Of a stretch of 24,464 nucleotides of DNA, positions 1 to 7,799 are shown one piece after another. This DNA comes from DUZB01 sp964407525 (GTDB lineage: Bacteria > Desulfobacterota > DSM-4660 > Desulfatiglandales > Desulfatiglandaceae). The notes below the pieces were generated by a model, which was not told where the DNA came from, did no database searches, and saw only the letters and a list, made by a program, of their open reading frames with translations. A program made the position numbers and the translations under genes. The stretch's first letter is position 1; every line of letters starts with the position of its first letter. The stretch covers positions 1 through 24,464 of the forward strand of contig CAYOWC010000039.1 in the NCBI GenBank assembly GCA_964407525.1, given 5' to 3'.

Positions 1-1292
1 CGCAGAACGACCACCAGTGGATACGAGAACAACTCCAGGAAGGGCACAAAGAAGGGAAAGAGTACTCCCGTACAAAAGCACTGTTTCTGAGAGGATACCA
101 GGTAACGATGGATTTCTTTGGGATCCCGGAAGAGGCAGGAAAGTGTATTGTAATCCTGAATAATGCAACAGACCAGATAAAAGCCGAGATAGCGCTGAAA
201 AAAAGCAGAGAGCGCTTTCGATTGGCTGCAGAGTCTTCGGCAGACCTGATTTACGAATGGGATATGGAGTCCGATCGTTTGGAATGGTTTGGCGATATCG
301 ACGGTTCATTGGGTTTTAAGAGCGAAAATTTCCCTAGAACCCTCGAAGCATGGGTAAAGCAAATTCATCCAGATGATCAAGCGCGCCTCATACACTCCAT
401 TAATCAACGTCGCATCTCTGGAGATCGTATGCACGAGGAATATCGGATTCTACGACAGGACGGTTCCTGGCGTTACTGGATAGACAGGGCAATGCCTGTT
501 TCGAACAGTCAAGGATATCCTTCCAAATGGGTTGGCGCCTGCGAGGATATCACCGAACGAAAGCGACTCGAAGGATCTATCATCCAATCCGAACGATTGG
601 CCGCAACAGGGCAACTGGCGGCATCCATTGCCCATCAGATTAACTCTCCCCTTCAGGGAGTTACCGCCTTGCTGAACGTCATGAAAAGCAATGAAGCAGA
701 CAGCAAAGATATGGTTGAAAATATCAACCTCCTGGAAGGAGCTTTCGATAGCATCAGAAATACGGTCAGGAAACTTCTGGATTTAAACCGACCCGGCCAC
801 GAAGAAAAACAGAAAATTGACATACATGAAATTATAAAAGACACGATGGCACTGCTCCGGACACATCTCCGCCAGAACGGCATTAGAAGCCACCTGAACC
901 TTTGTACGGAATCGATCTATCTGACGGCCTCACCCCAACAGTTGGAACATGTTTTCCTGAATCTGATCAACAACGCAATGGAAGCTATTGACGCAGAAAC
1001 CGTGATAGACAATCGGAAAGAGACTGGTCTTCCCGTAGGGGAGATATGGATTAATACGAACACAAAAGAAGGTTTTCTTGTGATCGAAATATCTGACTCG
1101 GGGCCGGGTATCCCAGAAGATGCCTTACATCGCGTATTTGACGCCTTCTATACGAGAAAGGGGAAGCTGGGAATGGGGATAGGCCTTTCTGTCTGCAACA
1201 GGATCATTGAGGAGCACAAAGGAACCATTGGGGTCAGAAACACACCCGGATCCGGGGCTACTTTCAGGATATCTTTGCCGCTGACATCGTAG
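1..1292 (+). CDS. PAS-domain sensor histidine kinase, 5'-truncated by window edge
   Basis: The reading frame is open from base 3 without a start, so the N-terminus lies outside the window; an ATG at 108 is internal, inside what looks like the tail of a first PAS domain. Numbering from that ATG: a second PAS (PAS_3 type) spans about residues 35-155 and ends in the usual DITERKR linker. The HisKA helix carries the phospho-accepting H176 in AHQINSPL (Gln follows the His instead of the common Glu). A HATPase_c domain covers about 275-392, with N-box N289, the G1 motif SDSGPGIP and the G2 motif GMGIGLS. The protein should autophosphorylate and signal to a response regulator. No transmembrane part is visible here. 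No receiver gene is adjacent; the nearest are at 7800-9028, and pairing with them is only a guess. Family is certain, the signal unknown. Confidence 0.93.
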   Translation, partial: QNDHQWIREQLQEGHKEGKEYSRTKALFLRGYQVTMDFFGIPEEAGKCIVILNNATDQIKAEIALKKSRERFRLAAESSADLIYEWDMESDRLEWFGDIDGSLGFKSENFPRTLEAWVKQIHPDDQARLIHSINQRRISGDRMHEEYRILRQDGSWRYWIDRAMPVSNSQGYPSKWVGACEDITERKRLEGSIIQSERLAATGQLAASIAHQINSPLQGVTALLNVMKSNEADSKDMVENINLLEGAFDSIRNTVRKLLDLNRPGHEEKQKIDIHEIIKDTMALLRTHLRQNGIRSHLNLCTESIYLTASPQQLEHVFLNLINNAMEAIDAETVIDNRKETGLPVGEIWINTNTKEGFLVIEISDSGPGIPEDALHRVFDAFYTRKGKLGMGIGLSVCNRIIEEHKGTIGVRNTPGSGATFRISLPLTS

Positions 1293-1371
1293 ATAAGGCC
1301 ATCGGGGTTCATAATGACTATTGCTGCTGCAACCATTTTAGCCTTGACCCACAAAAGCAATATCCTTATAC

Positions 1372-1401
1372 TTGGCACTTAAAATCAAGGGAATTTTTTA
1401 T
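1372..1401 (+). promoter_or_regulatory. Weak candidate sigma-70 promoter for the molybdenum enzyme operon
   Basis: TTGGCA (1372-1377) and TTTTAT (1396-1401) are separated by 18 bp and lie about 30 bp before the first operon gene, in the 137-bp gap after the histidine kinase. The -35 is good and the -10 matches the consensus at four of six positions. Transcription from further upstream is equally possible. Confidence 0.25.
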
Positions 1402-1429
1402 CATCATACGTAGTATAAAAGGATATCTT

Positions 1430-3706
1430 ATGGACAGGGAACACACCATTGTAGGCACGCGGATGACACGGACGGACAGCCTCGCCAAAGTAACCGGAAC
1501 GGCGAGCTTCACGGCCGACGTCAAACTTCCCAGGATGCTCTGCGCAAAGGTGCTGCGAAGCCCTCATCCGCATGCAAAAATTCACCATATCGATACAAGC
1601 AGGGCACTGCAGCTCCCCGGCGTAAAAGCCATTGTTACGGCAGCCGATGCGCACGGCGTCAAATGGGGAGTCTTCAAATACACTCAGGACCATCCAATGA
1701 TAGCGATAGACAGGGTCCGATACATTGGGGAGGATGTGGCAGGCGTCGCCGCCGTAGATGAGGAGACGGCGCTGGAAGCCCTCGATCTTATCCAAGTGGA
1801 ATATGAACCCCTGCCTGCAGTTTTCAATCCGCAGGATGCCATGAAAGAGGGCGCACCGCTGATTCATGAGGAATACGCCAATAACATCAACGTTCATGTT
1901 CACATCGAGGTGGGTGAAGTAGACAAGGCTTTTGAACAGGCGCATCTCGTAAGGGAAGACACCTTCCAGGCCGCAGGTGAGGCGTACTCAACATTGGAAC
2001 CATACGCGGTTGTCGCCTCCTATGCGAATGGTTACCTGGATCTCTGGATGCCCAACGCAGGGCCCCATGTACGCGCCAAGGCCCTCTCTAATCTGCTGAA
2101 AATGCCCCTCAATAAGGTACGGGTTCGACGTATCAACGTGGGAGGTCATTTCGGCGCTCGCTCCGAAGTATCTCCCGGAGACCTCGTAACCTCTCTACTG
2201 GCCATAAAAGCGAAACGTCCTGTCAAGCTTGTCCTGACGCGGGAAGAAAACGCCGCCTGTACAAGACAGATTCACGACATAAAGGCAACGATCAAGACAG
2301 GGGTCAAGAAAGACGGCGCTATCATGGCCAAGGAATTCCGCGTTGTGTATGACGGCGGGGCCTACAGCAGCACCGGACCGATCGCCACATCGATTCCTTA
2401 CTATGTCTACGAAGAAGCCTATCGATTTCCAAACGTCAGGTACAACGGATATCGCGTGATCACCAATAAGGGCATCCGCGGAATGTACGGAGCCCACGGC
2501 AGGGCTTTCCTCGGCGGCAACGAAATGCAGTTGGACATGATCGCCCGGGAACTGGGAATGGACCCCATGGAGATCAGGCTCAAAAATGGGCTCAAAGTCG
2601 GGGAAGAAACAGCCACCAAATCCGTAATCATCAGTGGCGGCCTCGAAGAACCGATCCGCCGGGCGGCCGAGCAGGCCAGGTGGTCGGAGAAACGGGCCAA
2701 ACTCAAGGATGGAGAGGGGATCGGCATGGGATGCGTTGCCATCATGTGCGGCTTTCCCATGGGGTTCAGGTCCGGGTCCGCGTGTTACGTCAAGATCAAC
2801 GACGACGGACAGGCAACCATCGTGACGGGCATCTGCGACACAGGGATGGGAAATGAATCCATGGCGGTACAGATAGCCTCCGAGGTCTTAGGGATCCCTG
2901 TTGAAGACATTAACCTGGTTAATGCGGATACGGAGACGACAAATCTAGATCCCGGAGCCTACTCACAGGCCGCTTCGTTCGTAGGAGGAAACGCAGTAAA
3001 GCGCGCGTGTGAAGAAGCCAGGCGACAGATACTGAGCTTCGCCGCGGCCAAATTGAACCATCCCGCGGAAGACCTCGACCTGAAGGATCGAACCATCATC
3101 TCGAAAACAGACCCCTCGAAGACCATGCCCATGCGGTGGATTGTCCGCGAAGCATTTTTTCAAGGGAAACCTATCGCCGCTACCGGCGCCTATATGCCGA
3201 AAATCGATTTCGACCGTGAGTGGGTAAAAAAACCGTACGGTCAAATGGCGGGGACCTACTCATTCGGTTGCTCGGTGGCGGAAGTGACGGTAGACAAAGA
3301 GACGGGGCAGATACGTATCCCACATTTTGTCGCTGCCCACGACTGTGGAAACCCGATCAATCCCATGGCGGTGGAAGGACAGATCGAAGGATCAATCCAT
3401 CAAGCCGGAGTCGCAGTACTCACTGAAGAGACCCGATGGACCGAAGGCCAGCTGCTGAACCCCGACCTGCTGGAATACAAAGTGCCGCTCGCCTGCGATA
3501 TGCCTGAAATCGAAACCGTGATAGTCCGATCGAACGACCCGGAGGGCCCCTTCGGAGCTAAAGAGGGAGGCCTGACAACGCGCATGAACGCCTACAGCGC
3601 GGTAGTCTGCGCAGCTCACAACGCTCTGGGAGTGTCCCTCAACGAGTTCCCGCTAACCCCGGACCGGGTCATGAAGGCTCTCGATGCTGCGAAAGGTAGG
3701 AAGTAA
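1430..3706 (+). CDS. Molybdopterin-binding large subunit, xanthine dehydrogenase family (4-hydroxybenzoyl-CoA reductase-like)
   Basis: This 758-aa protein has the two-part layout of molybdenum hydroxylase large subunits: an N-terminal hammerhead domain (about 15-125, beginning VTGTASFTADV) and the cofactor-binding domains. Its length, and the lengths of the next two gene products, fit the HcrA/HcrB/HcrC trio of 4-hydroxybenzoyl-CoA reductase. Such enzymes use Mo with molybdopterin cytosine dinucleotide to move an oxygen on or off an aromatic or heterocyclic carbon. Visible cofactor-region motifs are GGHFGAR and IRGMYGAHGRAF; both differ from the usual GGxFGxK/R and RGxGxPQ. Most striking, the active-site loop GPFGAKEGGL (706-715) has Leu715 where the family has the catalytic Glu (GxGE or ASE). 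The RBS AAAGGAT precedes the ATG at proper distance, and the next gene starts 2 bp after the stop. The family is secure. The substrate is unknown, and true 4-HBCR activity is doubtful. Confidence 0.9.
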   Translation: MDREHTIVGTRMTRTDSLAKVTGTASFTADVKLPRMLCAKVLRSPHPHAKIHHIDTSRALQLPGVKAIVTAADAHGVKWGVFKYTQDHPMIAIDRVRYIGEDVAGVAAVDEETALEALDLIQVEYEPLPAVFNPQDAMKEGAPLIHEEYANNINVHVHIEVGEVDKAFEQAHLVREDTFQAAGEAYSTLEPYAVVASYANGYLDLWMPNAGPHVRAKALSNLLKMPLNKVRVRRINVGGHFGARSEVSPGDLVTSLLAIKAKRPVKLVLTREENAACTRQIHDIKATIKTGVKKDGAIMAKEFRVVYDGGAYSSTGPIATSIPYYVYEEAYRFPNVRYNGYRVITNKGIRGMYGAHGRAFLGGNEMQLDMIARELGMDPMEIRLKNGLKVGEETATKSVIISGGLEEPIRRAAEQARWSEKRAKLKDGEGIGMGCVAIMCGFPMGFRSGSACYVKINDDGQATIVTGICDTGMGNESMAVQIASEVLGIPVEDINLVNADTETTNLDPGAYSQAASFVGGNAVKRACEEARRQILSFAAAKLNHPAEDLDLKDRTIISKTDPSKTMPMRWIVREAFFQGKPIAATGAYMPKIDFDREWVKKPYGQMAGTYSFGCSVAEVTVDKETGQIRIPHFVAAHDCGNPINPMAVEGQIEGSIHQAGVAVLTEETRWTEGQLLNPDLLEYKVPLACDMPEIETVIVRSNDPEGPFGAKEGGLTTRMNAYSAVVCAAHNALGVSLNEFPLTPDRVMKALDAAKGRK

Positions 3707-3708
3707 TC

Positions 3709-4653
3709 ATGATAACTTCAAAATTTGAATTTAAGAGCCCAAAAGATGTTAAGGAAGCCGTTCACCTTTACGGTGAATTCCAAGGTGAGGCCGTTTATCT
3801 CAGTGGGGGGACAGATCTGGTTCCTCGCATAAAGCTGGGCTTGGTAAAACCCAAAACCGTCATAGACCTGAAACGCGTTGCCTCGCTCACAAGGGTAGAG
3901 GATCAAGGCGATTGGATCAAAATCGGATCCCTCGCGCGGATCTTCGACCTCAAACGGAACGACCTCATTCGGGACTACTTTCCCGTGTTCGAGGCTTCGC
4001 TCGAGGCGACTTCTTGTGAATCCCTTCAAATGAGGGGTACAATCGGCGGCAACCTGCTTCAAAATTCCCGATGCCTTTTCTATAACCAGTCGGAACTCTG
4101 GCGCGGAACCAAGGGCTTTTGTCTGAAAATGGGCGGTGAGGCTTGCAATGCCGTCCCGGGCGCCAAGAGATGCTTCGCAAATTATTGCAGCGACAATGCC
4201 CCCGCTTTGTGTACGCTCTCTGCGGAGATCGAACTCTCCGGTCCCGATGAGGATAGACGCCTCAATCTGGAGGGCATCTATACCAACGAGGCAGCCAAGC
4301 CCTTCAACCTTCGACCCGGTGAAATTCTTACAGCAATCTTCATTCCAAAAAAGCAGAGCACCGGAGGTTATGAAAAGCTGCGGGTCCGGGATGCCATAGA
4401 CTATCCTCTCATGAGTGTGGCGTTTTCACTCGTGGACGGGACGGGTAAATTAGCCGTAGGAGCGGTTGGGCCCAAGCCATATGTGGTTGAAATAAAAACA
4501 CCCTTGCGCGGAGCAATCGGAGAGGCCGTCGAGGCCGTCCTTAAACAGGTAAGGCTTGTTGGGAATACGGTCCTCGAACCGGAATACAGGAAAAGGATGA
4601 TTCCCGTGCTGGCCGAAAGGCTTTTCAACAAGATAATGGAAGGGGCAAAGTGA
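3709..4653 (+). CDS. FAD-binding middle subunit with extra [4Fe-4S] insertion, HcrB-like
   Basis: This 314-aa protein of the CO-dehydrogenase flavoprotein/XdhB family binds FAD through SGGTDL (about 32-37) and TIGGN (111-115). Between them and the C-terminal domain sits a cysteine-rich insertion with C122, C138, C146 and C155. As I recall, these are the spacing and numbering of the ligands of the additional [4Fe-4S] cluster in the beta subunit of 4-hydroxybenzoyl-CoA reductase, a cluster ordinary xanthine dehydrogenases lack. It allows low-potential electrons to enter from ferredoxin for reductive chemistry. Further cysteines (C160, C168) lie close by. The start is 2 bp after the large subunit, and the TGA overlaps the next ATG by one base (TGATG), so the three subunits are translationally coupled. 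The insertion is the strongest evidence that this complex belongs to the HBCR-like branch. Confidence 0.92.
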   Translation: MITSKFEFKSPKDVKEAVHLYGEFQGEAVYLSGGTDLVPRIKLGLVKPKTVIDLKRVASLTRVEDQGDWIKIGSLARIFDLKRNDLIRDYFPVFEASLEATSCESLQMRGTIGGNLLQNSRCLFYNQSELWRGTKGFCLKMGGEACNAVPGAKRCFANYCSDNAPALCTLSAEIELSGPDEDRRLNLEGIYTNEAAKPFNLRPGEILTAIFIPKKQSTGGYEKLRVRDAIDYPLMSVAFSLVDGTGKLAVGAVGPKPYVVEIKTPLRGAIGEAVEAVLKQVRLVGNTVLEPEYRKRMIPVLAERLFNKIMEGAK

Positions 4654-5132
4654 TGGAGCGATACAAAGTCAAATTGCAGGTAAACGGAGAGACTGAGGAA
4701 TTAGATGTCAAGCCCTCCGAAACCTTGCTTGAAACCCTAAGAGACCAACTGGAACTGACCGGCGCCAAAGAGGGTTGCGGGCTCGGCGCCTGCGGGAGCT
4801 GCACTGTGCTCCTCGATGGAATTCCCACGCGATCGTGTATCGTGTTGACCGCCGAACTGGACGGCTCCGAGGTGTCGACTATCGAAGGTTTGGCAGACGG
4901 ATCGCAGCTGGACCCTCTACAGGAAAGTTTCATGGAAAAAGGTGCGGTCCAGTGTGGATTCTGCTCTCCGGGCATGATACTTACCGCCAAAGGCCTGCTG
5001 GACAGAAACCCGGAACCGTCCAAGAAAGAGATTATCCGGTCCGTTTCATCTAATCTCTGTCGCTGCACCGGCTACAAGAAGATTATCGAAGCCGTGGAGA
5101 CTGTAACCTCCACGGAAACAACGAAGGCATAA
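4653..5132 (+). CDS. Small [2Fe-2S] subunit, HcrC/CoxS-like
   Basis: This 159-aa small subunit of a molybdenum hydroxylase carries two [2Fe-2S] centres. The N-terminal plant-ferredoxin-like domain has C42, C47, C50 and C62 (CGLGACGSC then a lone Cys). The C-terminal four-helix domain has C101, C104, C136 and C138 (QCGFC and CRCTGY). Q100 precedes the second cluster, as in the family, where this residue contacts the molybdopterin. Electrons pass between the Mo site and the FAD/[4Fe-4S] subunit. The ATG at 4653 overlaps the previous TGA and is preceded by AAGGGG; an in-frame GTG at 4650 is less likely. The length matches the roughly 160-aa family norm, and every ligand is intact, so the electron-transfer part should be functional. 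Confidence 0.95.
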   Translation: MERYKVKLQVNGETEELDVKPSETLLETLRDQLELTGAKEGCGLGACGSCTVLLDGIPTRSCIVLTAELDGSEVSTIEGLADGSQLDPLQESFMEKGAVQCGFCSPGMILTAKGLLDRNPEPSKKEIIRSVSSNLCRCTGYKKIIEAVETVTSTETTKA

Positions 5133-5149
5133 ATAAAAAGGAGTAAAAT

Positions 5150-6298
5150 ATGCGCGCATTCGTATTGGGCGGAGCAGGAGGTATGGGGCAGGGGGTGGCC
5201 CGGGACCTGATAAAACAGGGACCAGTTACGGATGTGGTCATTGGAGACTTGTATCCGGACCCGGAAAGATTGGCGCCGAAATTACGCGACAGTGCAAAAG
5301 TCACCCTGATAAAGATGGATGTAAACGATCATCAGGGCATGGTAAATGCTTTTAAGGATTTGGACGTTATCATCAACTGCGCGGGCCCCTTTTATAAAAC
5401 AGCGGTGCCGGTAGCCAAGGCCGCGGTTGAGGCACAAGTTAACTATATTGACATCTGCGATGATTACGAGGGAACCGAAATCCTTTTCAATTCCGAGATA
5501 GATGAAATGGCTAAAAAAGCAGGCATTACCGTTCTTACGGGCATGGGATCCGACCCGGGGACCAACAATGTCCTGGTGAAATGGTACGCGGACCGTCTGG
5601 ACAGTGTTGATGAAATTTATCTCTATTGGGTCGTTAGCATTGCGGAACTTGGAGGGGCCGCCTGGGATCACAGTCTTCATATGACCTTAGGGAAAATACC
5701 CCAGTATATAGGCGGTGAACTGGTTTATGTGGAAGGCGGAACCGAAGAAACGGCGGAACAATTTCTTGAACCCCTTGGTATCTGCCATGTCCGCTACGTG
5801 GGTCATCCCCAGCCACTCACCCTTCCCAAATACATTAAAGGGGTTAAAAATGTCATTATCAAAGGCGCCCTTATCCCCTTATGGGTGGATGAACTGATCA
5901 AAGAACAAAAAAATACCGGGTTTTTGGGGACGGACCCCGTTGACGTCAAAGGAAGTAAAATCACTCCTTATGATCTCGCTTTAAAAATATGGGAAACCAT
6001 TCCTGAAGGAAGGGACAACGGCCCCCAGTCATCCGGCTTAAAAGTCATTGTCAAAGGAGTAAGAGACGGCAAAAAGGTAACGTACACAGCCGATATGGTA
6101 GGAAGGATGGCCCCGGGGACTGGGCTTCCCGCCTCTATTGCATCCCTTATGATGGATGCGGGCGATGTAACCGTAAAAGGTGTTGTAGCGCCTGAAGGCT
6201 GCATTGACCCGGACACATTTCTTGCCGCATTCTTAAAGAGAGGGGCCAGGATCCATCAAACGGAAAAAATTTCATCCATGTTTGAGCCTGGAAAATAA
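5150..6298 (+). CDS. Saccharopine dehydrogenase-like NAD(P)-dependent oxidoreductase
   Basis: This 382-aa protein opens with a Rossmann fold (GGAGGMGQG, residues 8-16) followed by the family hallmarks INCAGPF (about 74-80) and a YIDICDDYEG segment (about 98-107), as in the saccharopine dehydrogenase/homospermidine synthase group. Members join or split secondary amines, or act on amino acids with NAD(P)H; many are uncharacterised. A clear RBS (AAAAGGAG) lies 6 bp before the ATG, 17 bp after the Fe-S subunit gene, and the TAA abuts the leader of the aminotransferase gene, so it belongs to the same operon. Its pairing with a PLP enzyme suggests handling of an amino or imino intermediate made from the molybdenum enzyme's substrate. 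I cannot name the substrate, and lysine degradation in the classical sense is not indicated. The fold is secure, the function open. Confidence 0.85.
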   Translation: MRAFVLGGAGGMGQGVARDLIKQGPVTDVVIGDLYPDPERLAPKLRDSAKVTLIKMDVNDHQGMVNAFKDLDVIINCAGPFYKTAVPVAKAAVEAQVNYIDICDDYEGTEILFNSEIDEMAKKAGITVLTGMGSDPGTNNVLVKWYADRLDSVDEIYLYWVVSIAELGGAAWDHSLHMTLGKIPQYIGGELVYVEGGTEETAEQFLEPLGICHVRYVGHPQPLTLPKYIKGVKNVIIKGALIPLWVDELIKEQKNTGFLGTDPVDVKGSKITPYDLALKIWETIPEGRDNGPQSSGLKVIVKGVRDGKKVTYTADMVGRMAPGTGLPASIASLMMDAGDVTVKGVVAPEGCIDPDTFLAAFLKRGARIHQTEKISSMFEPGK

Positions 6299-6313
6299 AT
6301 GAGGAGACCTTCC

Positions 6314-7564
6314 ATGAAGGAGACGAAAAAATTAGACATCACCAAGAGCCTGGAACTCTTCGAACAAGCGTGCGAACTGGTTCCGGGAGGTGTTCTCGGG
6401 GCCAGAAAGCCCGGTGATTTTATCGAAGGAGAATACCCCATATTTCTTGAAACCGGCAAAGGGTGCCGCCTGACGGATGTGGACGGCAACGAATTCATCG
6501 ATTTTCTTTGCGGTTACGGCCCTATTATCATCGGTTACCGTGAGGAAGAGGTTGATGGCGCCGTCTGCAAACAGATCAAAGAAAAGGGGTTTTGTTTCAC
6601 ATTGACACAAATCTTCCAGAATACGCTGGCGAAGAAACTGACCGAACTTGTACCCTCTTCCGAGATGAGTATTTTCCTGAAAACAGGCTCCGACGCCACA
6701 ACGGCAAGTATTCGTATTGCGAGAGCCTATACCGGCAAAATCAAAGTCATGCGTTGTGGATACCATGGCTGGCATGACTGGTGTATTGAGATGAAAGGCG
6801 GTATTCCTTCCAAATTTTATGAAGATGTATTTGAATTTCAATACAACAGACTCGATCAGCTGGAAGAACTGATGGCAATGCATGGTAATGAGACCGCTGC
6901 AATCATCATGACACCGTTCGGCCATCCAAACCATCAAGAGATGCAGGAGCCCGCCCCCGGATTTCTTGAGGGCGCAAGAGATCTTGCAGACAAATACGGT
7001 GCGGTGTTGGTCTATGATGAGATACGGACCGCTTTCAGACTCAGGATGGGCGGCGCCCAAGAGCTTTACGGCGTAACTCCCGATCTGACTGTGCTGGGAA
7101 AGGCGATTGCCAACGGTTACCCGATTTCTGTCGTGACCGGTAAGAAGGACGTCATGATGACAGCCGAGAGCAAGCTTTTTATTTCGTCAACCTTTTTCCC
7201 GAACAGTGAAGGCTTTGTGGCCGCGCTGAAAACCATAGAAATCCTGGAGCGGGACAAAGTTTTGGAGAATATCTGGGAAAAAGGCGGCCGCTTCATGGAG
7301 AAAATCCAGGAACTCCTTGATAAATATGATGTGGGAGCCAAATTAACAGGCGTGGCCCCCATGTTCTACATCACTTTTGAAAAAGATCAAACAGGGGCAT
7401 ACAAAAGCAAACGTACGGATTTTTACACGCAGCTCATCCGTAAAGGATTCTTCTTCTCACCGTACCACCATTCCTATATCAACTTTCGACACACGGAAGA
7501 AGACCTGAACTTGACCCTGACGGCCATTGAGGAATCCCTTGTATATGTAAGAAAAAAGTATTAG
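6314..7564 (+). CDS. Class III PLP aminotransferase, glutamate-1-semialdehyde aminomutase-like
   Basis: The 416-aa product has the class III aminotransferase fold: the YHGWHDW motif (about 150-156), the pyridine-binding D235 in YDEIRTAFR, and the PLP Schiff-base lysine K263 in LGKAIANGYP. Overall it resembles glutamate-1-semialdehyde 2,1-aminomutase, but the usual GTEA segment reads GSDATT. With no haem genes around and a catabolic operon upstream, a role in haem synthesis is unlikely; it probably transaminates or shifts an amino group in the same pathway as the preceding dehydrogenase. An in-frame ATG at 6299 exists, but GAGGAG (6301-6306) lies just after it and gives correct spacing to the ATG at 6314, so the latter is chosen. 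It is the last gene of the five-gene run; the riboswitch region follows. Confidence 0.85.
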   Translation: MKETKKLDITKSLELFEQACELVPGGVLGARKPGDFIEGEYPIFLETGKGCRLTDVDGNEFIDFLCGYGPIIIGYREEEVDGAVCKQIKEKGFCFTLTQIFQNTLAKKLTELVPSSEMSIFLKTGSDATTASIRIARAYTGKIKVMRCGYHGWHDWCIEMKGGIPSKFYEDVFEFQYNRLDQLEELMAMHGNETAAIIMTPFGHPNHQEMQEPAPGFLEGARDLADKYGAVLVYDEIRTAFRLRMGGAQELYGVTPDLTVLGKAIANGYPISVVTGKKDVMMTAESKLFISSTFFPNSEGFVAALKTIEILERDKVLENIWEKGGRFMEKIQELLDKYDVGAKLTGVAPMFYITFEKDQTGAYKSKRTDFYTQLIRKGFFFSPYHHSYINFRHTEEDLNLTLTAIEESLVYVRKKY

Positions 7565-7616
7565 AATAGGGATTGTGTTTGCTGTTGTTTATTAATAGAC
7601 GGCATAAATTCTTATT

Positions 7617-7690
7617 TGCCAAAGCCAAACCCACCGTGAGGTGGCGACGGAAAGCCGCGGGTCTTGAAAAAGACAGCCGGGTTGCCTGAA
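7617..7690 (+). promoter_or_regulatory. GEMM-I (cyclic di-GMP-I type) riboswitch aptamer
   Basis: The 235-bp gap holds the conserved core of a GEMM-I aptamer. It has GCCAAAGCCAAACC (7618-7631), then a CCACC/GGTGG stem closed by the GNRA tetraloop GTGA (7631-7644), then GACGGAAAGCC (7646-7656; consensus GACGCAAAGCC), GGGTCT (7659-7664), a GTCT/AGAC stem, and AGCCGGGTTGCC (7675-7686) ending in TGAA. These elements come in the right order and spacing. GEMM-I RNAs bind c-di-GMP, and a subclass common in Geobacter-like bacteria prefers 3',3'-cGAMP. By my alignment the specificity position (20) is G7624, which favours c-di-GMP, but the neighbouring base departs from consensus, so the ligand is not settled. 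It controls the two receiver genes downstream. Confidence 0.82.
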
Positions 7691-7700
7691 GAGACAAAGA

Positions 7701-7745
7701 AGCCAGGTTTTCCCGGAAAAAAGGGATTACCTGGCTCTTTTTTTT
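7701..7745 (+). terminator. Intrinsic terminator, expression platform of the riboswitch
   Basis: AGCCAGGT (7701-7708) pairs perfectly with ACCTGGCT (7729-7736), extended by TCCC/GGGA inside, and is followed by an eight-T run (7738-7745). It sits 11 bp after the aptamer and 55 bp before the receiver gene, the usual place for a transcriptional on/off switch. It would also stop readthrough from the aminotransferase operon. The aptamer segment AGCCGGGT (7675-7682) can pair with the same 3' arm, giving a possible antiterminator. Confidence 0.9.
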
Positions 7746-7799
7746 AGGAAACAAACAGCTCTGATTTCATAAAACCCAAAACAGGTACCGTTAGCTGTC

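Noticed and set aside
1371..1390. Sigma-54-like TTGGCAC before the molybdenum enzyme operon
   Set aside because: The -24 half is perfect, but the required GC of the -12 element is absent at the correct spacing.
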